Below, piece after piece: positions 42,660-56,107 of a stretch of 64,000 nt of DNA; the first letter of the stretch is position 1, and the number at the start of each line of letters is the position of its first letter. The translations under genes were made by a program, and so were the position numbers. The stretch is from positions 6,554,154 to 6,618,153 of the forward strand of contig NZ_KI632511.1 of the NCBI RefSeq assembly GCF_000504285.1, read 5' to 3'. The stretch comes from Actinospica robiniae DSM 44927. Lineage in GTDB: Bacteria; Actinomycetota; Actinomycetes; Streptomycetales; Catenulisporaceae. The notes under the pieces are model-generated. The model had not been told where the DNA came from and made no database searches. It was given only the letters and a program-made list of their open reading frames with translations.

Positions 42660-44126
42660 TCAGCCGATCGGGACCTGGTGCGCCCGGTGGTTGTCCGTCG
42701 CCTCGGCTCCGGCTTCGACGGCGGTGCCGTCCTGCTTCATCGAGGCGAGCAGGTTGCGGGCCAGGCCCAGCCCGGTGCCGCCCATCGTCAGGGCCTTGGC
42801 CAGCATGTCGTTGACGCCCTCGGCGCCGTTGAGCACGACCATGTGGTCCACGCCGGCGAAGGCCTCGGCCCCCGCCTTGACGATCGCCGGCCAGTTCTCC
42901 GCGAGCTGCTGGGCGATGACCGCTTCCTGGTTCTCGGCCAGCGCCGCGGCCCTGGCCTTGATCGACTCGGCCTCGGCCAGACCGAGCGCGCGGGCGGCCT
43001 CGGCCTCGGCCAGACCCCTGGCCTGCGCCGCGGCCGCCTCGGCTTCACCGGTCGCCCGGGTGGCCTCGGCCTGGGCCAGACCGCGGGCGCGGGTGGCGGC
43101 GGCCTCGGCTTCGGCCGCGGCCTTCACCCGCATCGCGTCGGCGACGGCCCGCAGCTCCGTCTCCTTCGCAGCGGCCTCGGCCTCGTGCACCTTCGACTCG
43201 CGCTGCGCCTGAGCGATGGTGACGGTCTTGTACGCCTCGGCGTCGGCGGGCTTGCGCACGTCGACCTGGAGCTGCTGCTCGCGCTTGTACGCCTCGAGTT
43301 CGGCGACCTTGGTCTCCTGCACGACGACTTCCTGCCGCGCGTTCGCCTCGGCCAGCGGACCGGCCATCTTGGAGCGGGCCTGGGCGTTGTCCACCTCGGC
43401 CTGGTAACCGGCCTGCTGGATGTTGGCGTTGCGGATCGCCTCGGCCTTGCGCGCGTTGGCCTCGGCCTCCGCCTCGGTCGCCACCCGCTCGGCCTCGGCC
43501 TGGGCGATGCGCGCGTCCCGCTGCACGGCCGCGGTGTGCGGCGCGGCCAGGGCCTTGATGTACCCCGTGGGGTCGTCGATCTCCTGGATCTGCAGGGAGT
43601 CGATGGTCAACCCCAGCTTCTCCATCTCGTGTCCGCTGGTGGCCCGGGTCTGCTCGGTCAGCCGTTCCCGGTCGCGGATCATCTCCTCCACGGTCAGGCT
43701 GCCCACGATCGAGCGCAGGTGGCCGGCCAGGATGTTGTCCACCCGGGTGTTCATGTGCTGCTGCTGGTCCAGGAACCGCCGGGCCGCGTTGGCGATCGAC
43801 ACCCGGTCGTCGCCCACCTTGAAGATCACCACACCCTTGACGTGCACCGGGATGCCCTGCGCGGTCACGCAGTCCACCGCCAGGTCGGCTTCGTTCAGGT
43901 CCAGCGAGAGCTTGCGCACCGCCTGCACGCCCGGGATGACGAAGGTGCCGCGACCGGTCACGATCCGGAACCCCATCCCCTCCTCCACCCCGTCGGCGCG
44001 GTGCTTCGCTCCGGAGATCAGCAGAGCCTGGTTCGGCTCCGCCACCCGCCACATCGCTTTGAAGACGGCGACGAGGATCAACACCCCGCCCACCGCGATG
44101 ACCGCGGTCATCAGTGCCAGAGGCAC
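42660..44126 (-). CDS. Flotillin-family SPFH membrane protein
   Basis: Encodes 488 residues. It has one N-terminal helix (MTAVIAVGGVLILVAVFKAM), an SPFH/band-7 domain (~30-190, PNQALLISGAKHRADGVEEG, then VHVKGVVIFKVGDD) and a long Glu/Ala-rich coiled coil (EAEAEANARKAEA repeats, ~205-420), ending in a conserved C-terminal region (HMVVLNGAEGVNDMLAKALT). Flotillins scaffold membrane microdomains. An NfeD-like small gene lies upstream on the same strand (120-bp gap), the usual partner. The coil carries repeated Glu-Ala units also visible as repeats in the DNA. Confidence 0.92.
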   Translation of the reverse strand: MPLALMTAVIAVGGVLILVAVFKAMWRVAEPNQALLISGAKHRADGVEEGMGFRIVTGRGTFVIPGVQAVRKLSLDLNEADLAVDCVTAQGIPVHVKGVVIFKVGDDRVSIANAARRFLDQQQHMNTRVDNILAGHLRSIVGSLTVEEMIRDRERLTEQTRATSGHEMEKLGLTIDSLQIQEIDDPTGYIKALAAPHTAAVQRDARIAQAEAERVATEAEAEANARKAEAIRNANIQQAGYQAEVDNAQARSKMAGPLAEANARQEVVVQETKVAELEAYKREQQLQVDVRKPADAEAYKTVTIAQAQRESKVHEAEAAAKETELRAVADAMRVKAAAEAEAAATRARGLAQAEATRATGEAEAAAAQARGLAEAEAARALGLAEAESIKARAAALAENQEAVIAQQLAENWPAIVKAGAEAFAGVDHMVVLNGAEGVNDMLAKALTMGGTGLGLARNLLASMKQDGTAVEAGAEATDNHRAHQVPIG

Positions 44127-44246
44127 TTGAGGTCACTTCCCCCTGCATGTGATGGAACTCGTGGCCCGATGCCGCGAGCCCATCCACTGGTGTACACCCG
44201 GCGCGAACCGGACGCGAGAGCCGGGGAAGTGTCCTGCGTCACACCG

Positions 44247-44456
44247 TCAGAACGCTGAAACGTAGACGGTGCGCGGGGCGTGGTAGTCCATCACCACCAC
44301 GATCGTGCCCACCGCTATCTCCTCCCCGGGATCGGCCGCGTAGGCCATGAACGCCTCGGCCCCGCCGCGCACCCGCACCATCACCTCGCCGACCAGACCG
44401 GGTGCGATCCGCCCGGTCACCCGCCCCTGCAATCCGACCACCGACGACCTCCGCAT
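44247..44456 (-). CDS. Small NfeD-like C-terminal (OB-fold) protein
   Basis: Encodes 69 residues: RRSSVVGLQGRVTGRIAPGL, then VGEVMVRVRGGAEAFMAYAA and IAVGTIVVVMDYHAPRTVYV. This is the pattern of the soluble NfeD C-terminal OB-like domain (G..G.v...l.P.G.v.v.g....a.s....i..G..V.V......l.V). The membrane and protease parts of full NfeD are absent. Its position upstream of the flotillin on the same strand strengthens the match, since NfeD and flotillin act together. It is cytosolic. Confidence 0.65.
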   Translation of the reverse strand: MRRSSVVGLQGRVTGRIAPGLVGEVMVRVRGGAEAFMAYAADPGEEIAVGTIVVVMDYHAPRTVYVSAF

Positions 44457-44617
44457 GAGTGCTGACAGGGGCCATTACACACCCGGCGCGCCGGTCGGCG
44501 ACGCGCGCGGGCGCCGCTCGCCCAGTGAGACGGACGGGGCCGCGAGGAGGGGAACCGCTAGGGTTTTCGTCACCCGTGGCACCCGCCGCCTACCGCCGCC
44601 GAGGGGCAGGAGAGACG

Positions 44618-45007
44618 ATGAGCGAGCAGAGCGAGCCGACCGAGGACGATCGTTCCGGACAGCCGCGGGCCGGGGTCGGGCACGAGCGCCAGGCGCCGGA
44701 GGGGGTCGCCGGGGAGCTGCGGCTGCTGCGCGACAGCATCGACAACCTCGACGCCGCGCTGGTCTTCGTGCTCGCCGAGCGGTTCAAGTGCACCCAGAAG
44801 GTCGGGCAGCTCAAGGCCCGGCACGAGCTGCCGCCGGCCGACCCGGAGCGGGAGGCGCAGCAGATCAGGAGACTGCGCCGGCTGGCCGAGGAGTCGCAGC
44901 TCGAGCCGCAGTTCGCCGAGAAGTTCCTGAACTTCATCGTCGAAGAAGTGGTGCGCCATCACAAGTTGATCGCCGCCGCCGCTTCCCCGCAGGGGCCTGC
45001 CGACTGA
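44618..45007 (+). CDS. AroQ-type chorismate mutase
   Basis: Encodes 129 residues with GGCAGGAG before ATG 44618. After a ~35-residue polar N-terminus the AroQ helices follow: LRLLRDSIDNLDAALVFVLA, ERFKCTQKVGQLKARHELPP and EREAQQIRRLRRLAEES. Conserved Arg (helix 1), Lys (VGQLK, the active-site lysine) and Glu residues of the fold are present. The enzyme converts chorismate to prephenate in Phe/Tyr synthesis in the cytosol. It is a stand-alone monofunctional form; no other shikimate genes are nearby. Confidence 0.88.
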   Translation: MSEQSEPTEDDRSGQPRAGVGHERQAPEGVAGELRLLRDSIDNLDAALVFVLAERFKCTQKVGQLKARHELPPADPEREAQQIRRLRRLAEESQLEPQFAEKFLNFIVEEVVRHHKLIAAAASPQGPAD

Positions 45008-45080
45008 TTCTTCGCGGCACTTCGCCATTCGGCGGATTCCGTTATTCCATAAGGACACCCGGCCCTGGCATCATTCAGCC

Positions 45081-45575
45081 ATGGCTTACCAGTTGCGCGG
45101 GGTGATCGGCCGTATATCGGCCGCGCAAGGCGTGGCGGCTGAGCTCGGGTCCGTGGCCTCGGTGGTGCCGCTCGAGCAGGGGTTCGCATTGGTTCCGTAC
45201 ACCACTGCCGTGTACGACGCGTTCGTCGCGGCGGGGCGGGCGTCGGAACGGATGAAGCCGTTCTGGTGGTTGGGCGAATCTCTCGCCGAACTGTGCGCGG
45301 CGGCTTCTCGGGACTCGCCTCTGGTGTACGTGGAGGCGGAGTATTTCGGCGGTGCCGGAGACCAGAAGGCAGTGCTCTGGAAGGGCGGCGCGATCGCGTT
45401 CGGACCGGTGACCACGGGCCGGCTCTCGGCCAGCGGGCACGGCCCGGGCCAGACCGCGATCTCGCAGGCGCTGGCCGGGCTCGGGGTCGTCGGGACGGCC
45501 CCGGAGCGCGACGAGTTCCTGGTGCTGGGCCTGGACCGGCACCGGAACTGGGAGGACTGGGGCGGAGCCGGCTGA
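45081..45575 (+). CDS. Conserved hypothetical protein (164 aa)
   Basis: ATG 45081 opens a 164-residue protein (AYQLRGVIGRISAAQGVAAE, then LVYVEAEYFGGAGDQKAVLW and QALAGLGVVGTAPERDEFLV). The pattern reads as a compact alpha/beta protein and resembles an unnamed actinomycete family; its role is unknown. There is no signal peptide, membrane helix or known catalytic motif. The gene stands alone, with 73 bp to the gene before it and 183 bp to the one after. Confidence 0.7.
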   Translation: MAYQLRGVIGRISAAQGVAAELGSVASVVPLEQGFALVPYTTAVYDAFVAAGRASERMKPFWWLGESLAELCAAASRDSPLVYVEAEYFGGAGDQKAVLWKGGAIAFGPVTTGRLSASGHGPGQTAISQALAGLGVVGTAPERDEFLVLGLDRHRNWEDWGGAG

Positions 45576-45758
45576 GCGTGCGCCGCGCGGCGCACGCGCG
45601 CGGCTCTCGGCCGATCGGGTGAGGCGACTGACCAGGCCGTTCGCCGAAAACCAGAACAAAAGGTGCATAGGGTTCAGGGGTGAATTAGCGTGGCCGGTCT
45701 CAGGCCGTGCAGCCGCGCGGCCGTCGCGCACGCCCGTCACCGGAAGGAAGTGAACCCC

Positions 45759-45974
45759 ATGCCCGATCTCGACGAGTCGAAGAACCAGGCCATGGATTCC
45801 GACCAGCAGGACCAGGGCCAGGCCGGTCAGTCCCCGTCCTCGAAGGACAAGATGATGGACCAGGCCAAGAAGAGAATGGACACCGACCAGGACGGCAAGG
45901 TGGACTCCGACGAGGCCAAGAAGTCCGCCGGAGACGCCGTCAACAAGGTGAAGGGCCTGTTCAAGAAGAGCTAG
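45759..45974 (+). CDS. Small EF-hand-loop stress-type protein (71 aa)
   Basis: Encodes 71 residues from ATG 45759 with AAGGAAG upstream. It is strongly charged: MPDLDESKNQ, a Gln/Ser/Asp-rich stretch, then Lys-rich helices. Residues 41-52 (DTDQDGKVDSDE) match a canonical EF-hand calcium loop at positions 1, 3, 5, 6, 9 and 12. One loop in a 71-residue protein suggests Ca2+ binding by a dimer or an unpaired site. The C-terminus resembles small antitoxin or stress-type proteins (SAGDAVNKVKGLFKKS). A strong terminator follows at 46041. Ca2+ binding is inferred from the motif. Confidence 0.7.
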   Translation: MPDLDESKNQAMDSDQQDQGQAGQSPSSKDKMMDQAKKRMDTDQDGKVDSDEAKKSAGDAVNKVKGLFKKS

Positions 45975-46040
45975 CCGCTTGCCGCTTGACGATCGGCGCG
46001 AGCGGATTGCGACCGCTGCGCGGTAGCGCTACCCGGCGCT

Positions 46041-46080
46041 GGTCCCGGCCGACGCGAAGGCGTCGGCCGGGACCTTCTCG
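46041..46080 (+). terminator. 15-bp perfect-stem intrinsic terminator
   Basis: GGTCCCGGCCGACGC (46041-46055), tetraloop GAAG, GCGTCGGCCGGGACC (46060-46074), then TTCTCG and TTT. It lies 67 bp after the small EF-hand gene and is oriented to stop plus-strand transcription; the convergent GH1 operon ends 118 bp further on. Confidence 0.85.
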
Positions 46081-46197
46081 TTTCATCCGCCGCCCGGGCG
46101 AGTGCGGCGCCCGGGCGGCGGAGCCGCCCGCCTGCGGATCAGATCCCCGTGCGTACGGTGGGCGGGGGCGCGATCACCGGCCCGCGGGCCGGGTGCG

Positions 46198-47718
<1,521 letters not shown>

Positions 47719-47719
47719 G

Positions 47720-48831
<1,112 letters not shown>

Positions 48832-48835
<4 letters not shown>

Positions 48836-49800
48836 AGCGTCTCTCCCTCAGGGTCCTGGGCCAGAGCGGGGACGAGTTCGACCGCCTCGCCGATGACCGG
48901 GGTGAAGCCGACCCGCATCCGCAGCCGGCGGCCGGAGGCGGTCTTGATCCGGGCCGGGCCGCTGGAGCGCAGCCGCGGGTTGACGAACTCGTCGATGCCG
49001 AAGTTCAGCAGCGCGAGCCCGGAGCCGAGCAGCGCGATGGCCAGACCGGCCGGGACGAACCACCACCAGGCGTTCTGGGCCAGCGCGTCCTGGCTCTCGG
49101 CCCAGTAAAGCACGGTGCCCCAGTTCCATTCCGAGACGCTGATGCCGACGAACGCCAGGGTGATCTCGGTCAGGATGGTGAACACCACCGTGCCGACGAA
49201 GCCGGAGGCGATGATCGCGGTCAGGTTCGGCAGGATCTCGAACACGATGATCCGCCAGGTGGACTCGCCGGTGGCCCGGGCGGCCTCGATGTAGTCGCGG
49301 CGGCGCAGCGAGAGGGTCTGCGCCCGCATCAGCCGCGCGTTCCACGCCCACGAGGTCAGGCCGATCACCAGCACCACGATGGCGCTGTTGTTCTGCTGGG
49401 TCGAGGTGATGATGATCAGCAGCGGCAGGGCCGGGAGTACCAGGAACACGTTGGAGAGCACGGACAGGCTCTCTCCGCCGCGTCCGGGCAGGTAGCCGGA
49501 GGCGATGCCGATCAGCAGCGAGAGCGCGGTGGCGATCGCGCCGGCCAGGAAGCCGACGACGACCACGCCGCGGGTGCCGACCAGCAGCTGGCTGTAGATG
49601 TCGCGGCCGAGCTGGTCGGTGCCGAACCAGTGCGCCGACGAGGGCGCGGCCACCGGCAGTTCGCCGGTCGCGTCCGGGCTGTACGGCGCGATCCAGGGTC
49701 CGATCACCGCGAACACGATGAAGAACAGCAGGATCAGGGCGCCCACGGCGGCCTTGCGGTTGCGCAGGAAGCGGGGCGGCCGGATTCGGGTCAGGCGCAT
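48832..49800 (-). CDS. ABC transporter permease (DppC/OppC-like)
   Basis: Encodes 322 residues with an N-terminal helix (~20-42) and five core helices. The family elements are HWFGTDQLGRDIYSQLLVGT (typical DppC start) and the EAA-like loop YIEAARATGESTWRIIVFEI, followed by LPNLTAIIA. It forms the membrane channel with the DppB-like subunit encoded just upstream (3-bp gap). Its stop overlaps the next gene by 4 bp. Confidence 0.92.
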
Positions 49801-49803
49801 CGG

Positions 49804-51860
<2,057 letters not shown>

Positions 51861-51881
51861 ATGCGTTCCGTTTCTGGTCTA

Positions 51882-51911
51882 GGGCCCGCCGCGGGAAGGA
51901 GGGGCGGGCCC
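51882..51911 (-). promoter_or_regulatory. Intercistronic hairpin after the binding-protein gene
   Basis: GGGCCCGCC (51882-51890) and GGCGGGCCC (51903-51911) form a perfect 9-bp stem with a 12-nt loop between the binding-protein stop (51969) and the ATPase start (51860). It likely protects the upstream mRNA or lowers downstream expression, giving more binding protein than transporter. Confidence 0.55.
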
Positions 51912-51968
51912 CGGAAGCCGGCGCGGCGCGTGGCCGGCCGGCTCCCGGAGTTCTTCAGGGCGAAGGGT

Positions 51969-53654
51969 TTACGAGCCGGAGGCCGGCTGCAGGTGCTCGA
52001 TGATGTCGAGCGAGTTGATCAGGGTCGGCTGGGCCGGGGCGTACGGGTTGGAGTCCGAGGGCCAGCCGGTCCAGTCCTTGGTGCTGAACTCGCCGCCGGC
52101 GTTGGCCGCCATGATCGGGATGATCGGCATGTCGTTGACCATGATGCCCTCGAGCGTGCTCAGCGCCGTGTTGCGCGCCGAGTCCGTGGCCGCGGAGGCG
52201 TAGGCGTTGAGCGCGGCGGTGGCGGCCGGGTTGTTGTACCGCTCGAAGTTCTCGTTGGCGGTCTTGCCGATCGGCGCGTACTGCGCGCCGTCCAGGATCG
52301 ACTCGTAGATGTCGTACGGGGTCGAGCCGCTGTTGGTCCAGTGCAGCACGGCCTGGAAGTTGCCGTTGGCCACGTCCGTGGTCCAGGTGTTGGCGTTCGG
52401 CTGCGAGACGGTGGCCTTGATGCCGATCTGGGCCAGGTCGTTCTGGATCAGCGTCAGGTCGGTGTCGTAGTCGGACCAGCCGGCCGGGTCGGACAGGTTC
52501 AGCGTGACGGCCTTGCCGTTGTACATCAGGTTCGAGCCGCTGTAGGTGAACCCGGCCGTGCCGCTGATCAGCGCCTTGGCCGCGTTGACGTCCACGTTCG
52601 CGTTGGCGCTGGTGTACGCGCCCTGGATGAACGAGGTGCCGGCCGGGGTCGGGATGCCGGTGTTGCTGGCGACGGTCGGGTAGAAGTAGCCGTCCTCACC
52701 GGTCTTCACGATCGTCTGACGGTTGATCACGTCGTTGATCGCCTTGCGCAGGTTGGCGTTGTCGAACGGCTTGATCGTGGTGTTGATCCACAGGCCGTGG
52801 ATGCCGAGCACCGCCGGGAACCACAGCTGCAGGTGCTTCGCGTCCTTCGCGGTGTAGGTCACCGAGGGGTTCGGGATGAACTCGAAGGTCCAGTCCGAGT
52901 CCCCGTCGGTCATCGCGCTCAGCTGCGTGGTGTTCGACGAGTACGAGGTGTAGTTCAGCGTCTTCGGCGCCGGCAGGGTCTGCCAGTAGCTGGCGCGCCG
53001 GGTGAGGGTGACCGTCTGCGAGGTGAAGTGGGTCAGCGTGTACGGGCCCGAACCGATCGGGTTGGTGTCCGCGTCGGTGGCCGGGTTCGACATCTTCGAC
53101 CAGATGTGCTGCGGCACGATGAACTGGCTGATGATGTGCGTCTGGTACACGTACTGCGACGACGGGAAGGTCAGCGTGACGGTGTTCCCGCTGGTGGTGA
53201 TGTCGCCGAAGTGGATCGCGAACGAGTTCAGCGCGGCGTTGCCCTTGATCAGGTTGAACGTGTAGGCCACGTCCGCGGCGGTCAGCGGCTGGCCGTCGGA
53301 CCAGGTCACGCCGTTGCGGATGGTCAGCACGAGCTTCTGGTAGTTGTTCGACCAGGTCCACGCGGTGGCCAGCCACGGCTTGCCGGCCTGGGCCGGCTGC
53401 ACCACGTTGGTCATCACGAGGGGTTCGTAGATGACGTTCTTGTAGCCGAGGGAGTTGGCGGCGGCGGAGCTCAGGAACGGGTTGTTGTTGTCACTCTGCG
53501 GACCGTTCGGCATGCCTATGTTCAGCACGCCGGAGGAGGAGCCGCCGGACGCGCCGGACTTGGCCGACGAACCGGAGGAGCCGCCGCAGGCGGTCAGGCC
53601 GCCGGCCGCCAGGATAGCGGAGGCTATGGCCGCTATAGTTCTCGATGTACGCAT
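51969..53654 (-). CDS. Extracellular solute-binding lipoprotein (SBP_bac_5, oligopeptide type)
   Basis: Encodes 561 residues from ATG 53654 (AGGG about 5 nt upstream). The lipoprotein signal ends in GGLTACGG (lipobox LTAC), followed by a Ser/Gly linker. Family motifs are WSDGQPLTAADVAYTFNLIK, then FDNANLRKAINDVINRQTIV and GSGPYTLTHF. The class binds oligopeptides or, in several actinobacteria and Thermotoga, beta-oligosaccharides. Because a GH1 beta-glucosidase and a LacI gene share this operon, a carbohydrate ligand is my inference. It is tethered outside the membrane by its lipid. Confidence 0.9.
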   Translation of the reverse strand: MRTSRTIAAIASAILAAGGLTACGGSSGSSAKSGASGGSSSGVLNIGMPNGPQSDNNNPFLSSAAANSLGYKNVIYEPLVMTNVVQPAQAGKPWLATAWTWSNNYQKLVLTIRNGVTWSDGQPLTAADVAYTFNLIKGNAALNSFAIHFGDITTSGNTVTLTFPSSQYVYQTHIISQFIVPQHIWSKMSNPATDADTNPIGSGPYTLTHFTSQTVTLTRRASYWQTLPAPKTLNYTSYSSNTTQLSAMTDGDSDWTFEFIPNPSVTYTAKDAKHLQLWFPAVLGIHGLWINTTIKPFDNANLRKAINDVINRQTIVKTGEDGYFYPTVASNTGIPTPAGTSFIQGAYTSANANVDVNAAKALISGTAGFTYSGSNLMYNGKAVTLNLSDPAGWSDYDTDLTLIQNDLAQIGIKATVSQPNANTWTTDVANGNFQAVLHWTNSGSTPYDIYESILDGAQYAPIGKTANENFERYNNPAATAALNAYASAATDSARNTALSTLEGIMVNDMPIIPIMAANAGGEFSTKDWTGWPSDSNPYAPAQPTLINSLDIIEHLQPASGS

Positions 53655-53797
53655 GTATCCCTCACTTGAGTGTTCGTACTCGCGGATGACGTGCGGTGGA
53701 TCGGCACACGCGGGAACGTGGGCCGGTCCTTGTTCCACCCGGCCCACCTCTTCGTGCGGTGGGCCGGACTGTTGTCGGGGGCGTGTGGTGCGGCCGG

Positions 53798-54820
53798 TCA
53801 GCTCTCCGCGCTGCGGGCCTGGGGATGCGAGGATCCCCGCACCACCAGCTCCGTCGGGACGATGAACGGCTCGTCCGGCAGTTGGTCGCCGGAGTCGAGG
53901 TGCGTCATCAGCAGCCGGGCCGCCGCCTCGCCCATCGAGCGCATCGGTTGGCGCACGGTGCTCAGCGGCGGATTGGTGTAGGCGGCCAGCGGAACGTCGT
54001 CGAAGCCGACCACGGCGACGTCCTGCGGCACCCGCAGTTTGGCCTCGGCCAGCGCCTGGAGCACGCCGGCGGCCGAGAGGTCGTTGTGCGCGAAGACGGA
54101 GTCGAACTCGAACCCGGCCTGCAGCAGCCGGACCGTCGCGCGCAGACCGCCCTCGAAGGTGAAGTCCCCGCCCTGCACCAGCCGCGGATCGAGCGGGTGG
54201 CCGGCCTCGGCCAGCCGGGTCCGGAAGCCGGCCAGGCGCTCCCGGGTGCACCCCCAGCGCACCTCGCCGGTGATCACGGCCGGCCGGCTGCGGCCGAGCG
54301 CGAGCAGGTGCTCGGCCGCGCTGGCGCCGCCGATCCGGTTGGTGGTGGCCACCGAGGGGAAGCGCGGGCGGTGCTCCCGGTCGTCGATCAGGATGACCGG
54401 CAGCCCCTGCTCGTGCAGGGAGTTGATGTAGTCGAGGGTGCCTTCGGGCTCGATCACCAGCAGTCCGTCGAAGGACTTCGCGGAGACCTGGCCGGCGAAC
54501 TGGCGCATCGACTGGTCGCCCTGGTTGCAGGTGAAGAGCATCAGCCCGTATCCGGCGGATTCGACCACGTCCACGGTGCCTTGGAGCACCTCGCCGATCC
54601 ACGGCCAGGTGAGTGAGGGCACCAGCATGCCGATGACGCGGGTGCGGCCGCGGGCCAGGCCCACCGCCCCGGCCTTCGGAACGTAGCCGAGCTCGGCGAT
54701 CACCTGGCGCACTCGGGCGGCGGTGGCGGCGTCGAGCTCGCCCTTGCCGTTGAGCACGCGCGAGACCGTGGTCTTACTCACGCCGGCGCGCGTCGCTACG
54801 TCGGTGATGGTGATCGGCAA
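53798..54820 (-). CDS. LacI-family repressor of the GH1/oligopeptide-type ABC operon
   Basis: Encodes 340 residues. The HTH reads ITITDVATRAGVSKTTVSRV followed by LNGKGELDAATAARV, and the effector domain is type I periplasmic-binding (AVVGFDDVPLAAYTNPPLST near the C-terminus). It heads the minus-strand sugar operon, and its promoter has a 12-bp-per-half palindrome at 54839-54862, so autoregulation and control of the operon are likely. The inducer is unknown, probably a beta-glucoside. Confidence 0.93.
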   Translation of the reverse strand: MPITITDVATRAGVSKTTVSRVLNGKGELDAATAARVRQVIAELGYVPKAGAVGLARGRTRVIGMLVPSLTWPWIGEVLQGTVDVVESAGYGLMLFTCNQGDQSMRQFAGQVSAKSFDGLLVIEPEGTLDYINSLHEQGLPVILIDDREHRPRFPSVATTNRIGGASAAEHLLALGRSRPAVITGEVRWGCTRERLAGFRTRLAEAGHPLDPRLVQGGDFTFEGGLRATVRLLQAGFEFDSVFAHNDLSAAGVLQALAEAKLRVPQDVAVVGFDDVPLAAYTNPPLSTVRQPMRSMGEAAARLLMTHLDSGDQLPDEPFIVPTELVVRGSSHPQARSAES

Positions 54821-54838
54821 CGCTGCCTCCTCGCCTCC

Positions 54839-54862
54839 GGTACCGGTTCCGTAACCGGTACC
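54839..54862. promoter_or_regulatory. LacI-type operator palindrome
   Basis: GGTACCGGTT (54839-54848), a CCGT spacer, and AACCGGTACC (54853-54862) give a palindrome centred on CG, the usual LacI-family centre; 11 of 12 positions per half match. It sits 18 bp upstream of the first LacI start. It is the likely site of this repressor, though the second LacI gene is divergent and could share it. The remainder of 54863-55054 shows no further site I can support firmly. Confidence 0.7.
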
Positions 54863-55054
54863 GTGCGAGAAAGTAAAGCCTGGGGCCGGATTCTCGTCAA
54901 TGAACCCCGTATAACGAAACGAACATGCCTGCTCATGGCCCTGTTACGAAACCATCATGTTCCGGTACTCGGGCAATCCGGACGAATTCTTCGCCGGGTG
55001 CCGGAACAAACCCGCGCGCGGCGGAACGCAAGAGATCGAAAATCCCGCAACATT

Positions 55055-55081
55055 CTTGCACCGAGATGCCGTATACTTGCA
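55055..55081 (+). promoter_or_regulatory. Leaderless promoter with CTTGCA direct repeats of the second LacI gene
   Basis: CTTGCA occurs at 55055-55060 and 55076-55081, 21 bp (two turns) apart. TATACT at 55072-55077 is a -10 box 7 bp before ATG 55085, so the mRNA is probably leaderless. CTTGCA repeats resemble the direct-repeat sites known for Streptomyces MalR/Reg1-type LacI regulators, suggesting autoregulation. Confidence 0.55.
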
Positions 55082-55084
55082 GGC

Positions 55085-56107
55085 ATGCCAGGCAAACTCT
55101 CCGATGTGGCCAAGAAGGCCGGCGTCAGCGAGGCCACGGTCAGCCGGGTCCTCAACGACAAGCCGGGAATCTCGGCGGCCACCCGCGCGGCGGTGCTCAC
55201 CGCGCTCGACGTGATGGGCTACGAACGGCCCACCCAGCTGCGGGGCGAGCGCGCCCGGCTGATCGGCCTCGTCCTGCCCGAACTGCAGAACCCGATCTTC
55301 CCGGCCCTGGCCGAGGTGGTCGGCGGCGCGCTCGCGCAACGCGGCTTCACCGCGGTCCTGTGCACCCGCACCACCAGCGGGATGTCAGAGGCCGACTACG
55401 TGGACATGCTGCTGGAACGGCAGGTGTCCGGCATGGTCTTCGGCGGCGGCCAGTACGCCGAGGCGGACGCCCCGCACGGGCACTACCTGCGGCTGCTCGA
55501 ACTGCGGCTGCCGGTGGTGCTGGTCAACGCGGCCAGCGAGAACCTCGACTTCCCGCGCGTCTCCACGGACGACGCGGTGGCCGTGGAGCAGGCCTTCGGG
55601 CACCTCGTCTCGCTCGGCCACGAGCGGATCGGCCTGATCCTCGGCCCGCCCGACCACATGCCCTCGCGGCGCAAGCACGAGGCCTTCCTCAACGCCGCCG
55701 CCCGGGCCCAGCTGACCTCCCCGCCCGAGTTCGTGGAACACACCATGTTCTCCACCGAGGGGGGCCAGGTGGCCGCCTCCCGGCTGCTCAAGGCCGGGGT
55801 GACCGGGATCGTGTGCGCGAGCGACCCGATAGCCCTCGGCGCCGTGCGCGCGGTGCGCCGGGCCGGGCTGCGGGTGCCGCAGGACGTCTCCGTGGTCGGC
55901 TACGACGACTCGGCCTTCATGAACTGCACCGACCCGCCGCTGACCACCGTGCGCCAGCCGCTCGAGGCGATCGGCCGGGCCGCGGTGGCCATGCTGGTCG
56001 GGCAGATCGACGGCTTCCCGGTCACCGCCGAGGAGCTGCTGTTCGAGCCCGAGCTCGTGGTGCGCGGCTCCACCGCCCCGGCCCCGCCGTCGCCGCCGGC
56101 CGGCTGA
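55085..56107 (+). CDS. LacI-family regulator of the sugar-importer/GH13 region (MalR-like)
   Basis: Encodes 340 residues. The HTH is KLSDVAKKAGVSEATVSRVL followed by NDKPGISAATRAAV; the hinge and periplasmic-binding core follow (SVVGYDDSAFMNCTDPPLTT). The start ATG 55085 lies just after TATACT and needs no ribosome site. It is convergent with the CUT1 permease genes, while CTTGC-like motifs also occur ahead of the binding protein and the GH13 gene, so it is the probable local repressor, as MalR is for malEFG in Streptomyces. The inducer is unknown, probably an alpha-glucoside. A 17-bp near-repeat (56104-56137) starts at its stop codon. Confidence 0.92.
   Translation: MPGKLSDVAKKAGVSEATVSRVLNDKPGISAATRAAVLTALDVMGYERPTQLRGERARLIGLVLPELQNPIFPALAEVVGGALAQRGFTAVLCTRTTSGMSEADYVDMLLERQVSGMVFGGGQYAEADAPHGHYLRLLELRLPVVLVNAASENLDFPRVSTDDAVAVEQAFGHLVSLGHERIGLILGPPDHMPSRRKHEAFLNAAARAQLTSPPEFVEHTMFSTEGGQVAASRLLKAGVTGIVCASDPIALGAVRAVRRAGLRVPQDVSVVGYDDSAFMNCTDPPLTTVRQPLEAIGRAAVAMLVGQIDGFPVTAEELLFEPELVVRGSTAPAPPSPPAG

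Noticed and set aside
42447-44258. 603-codon plus-strand frame opposite the flotillin gene
   Set aside because: Leu/Gly/His-rich shadow caused by the Glu-Ala repeats of the flotillin coil.
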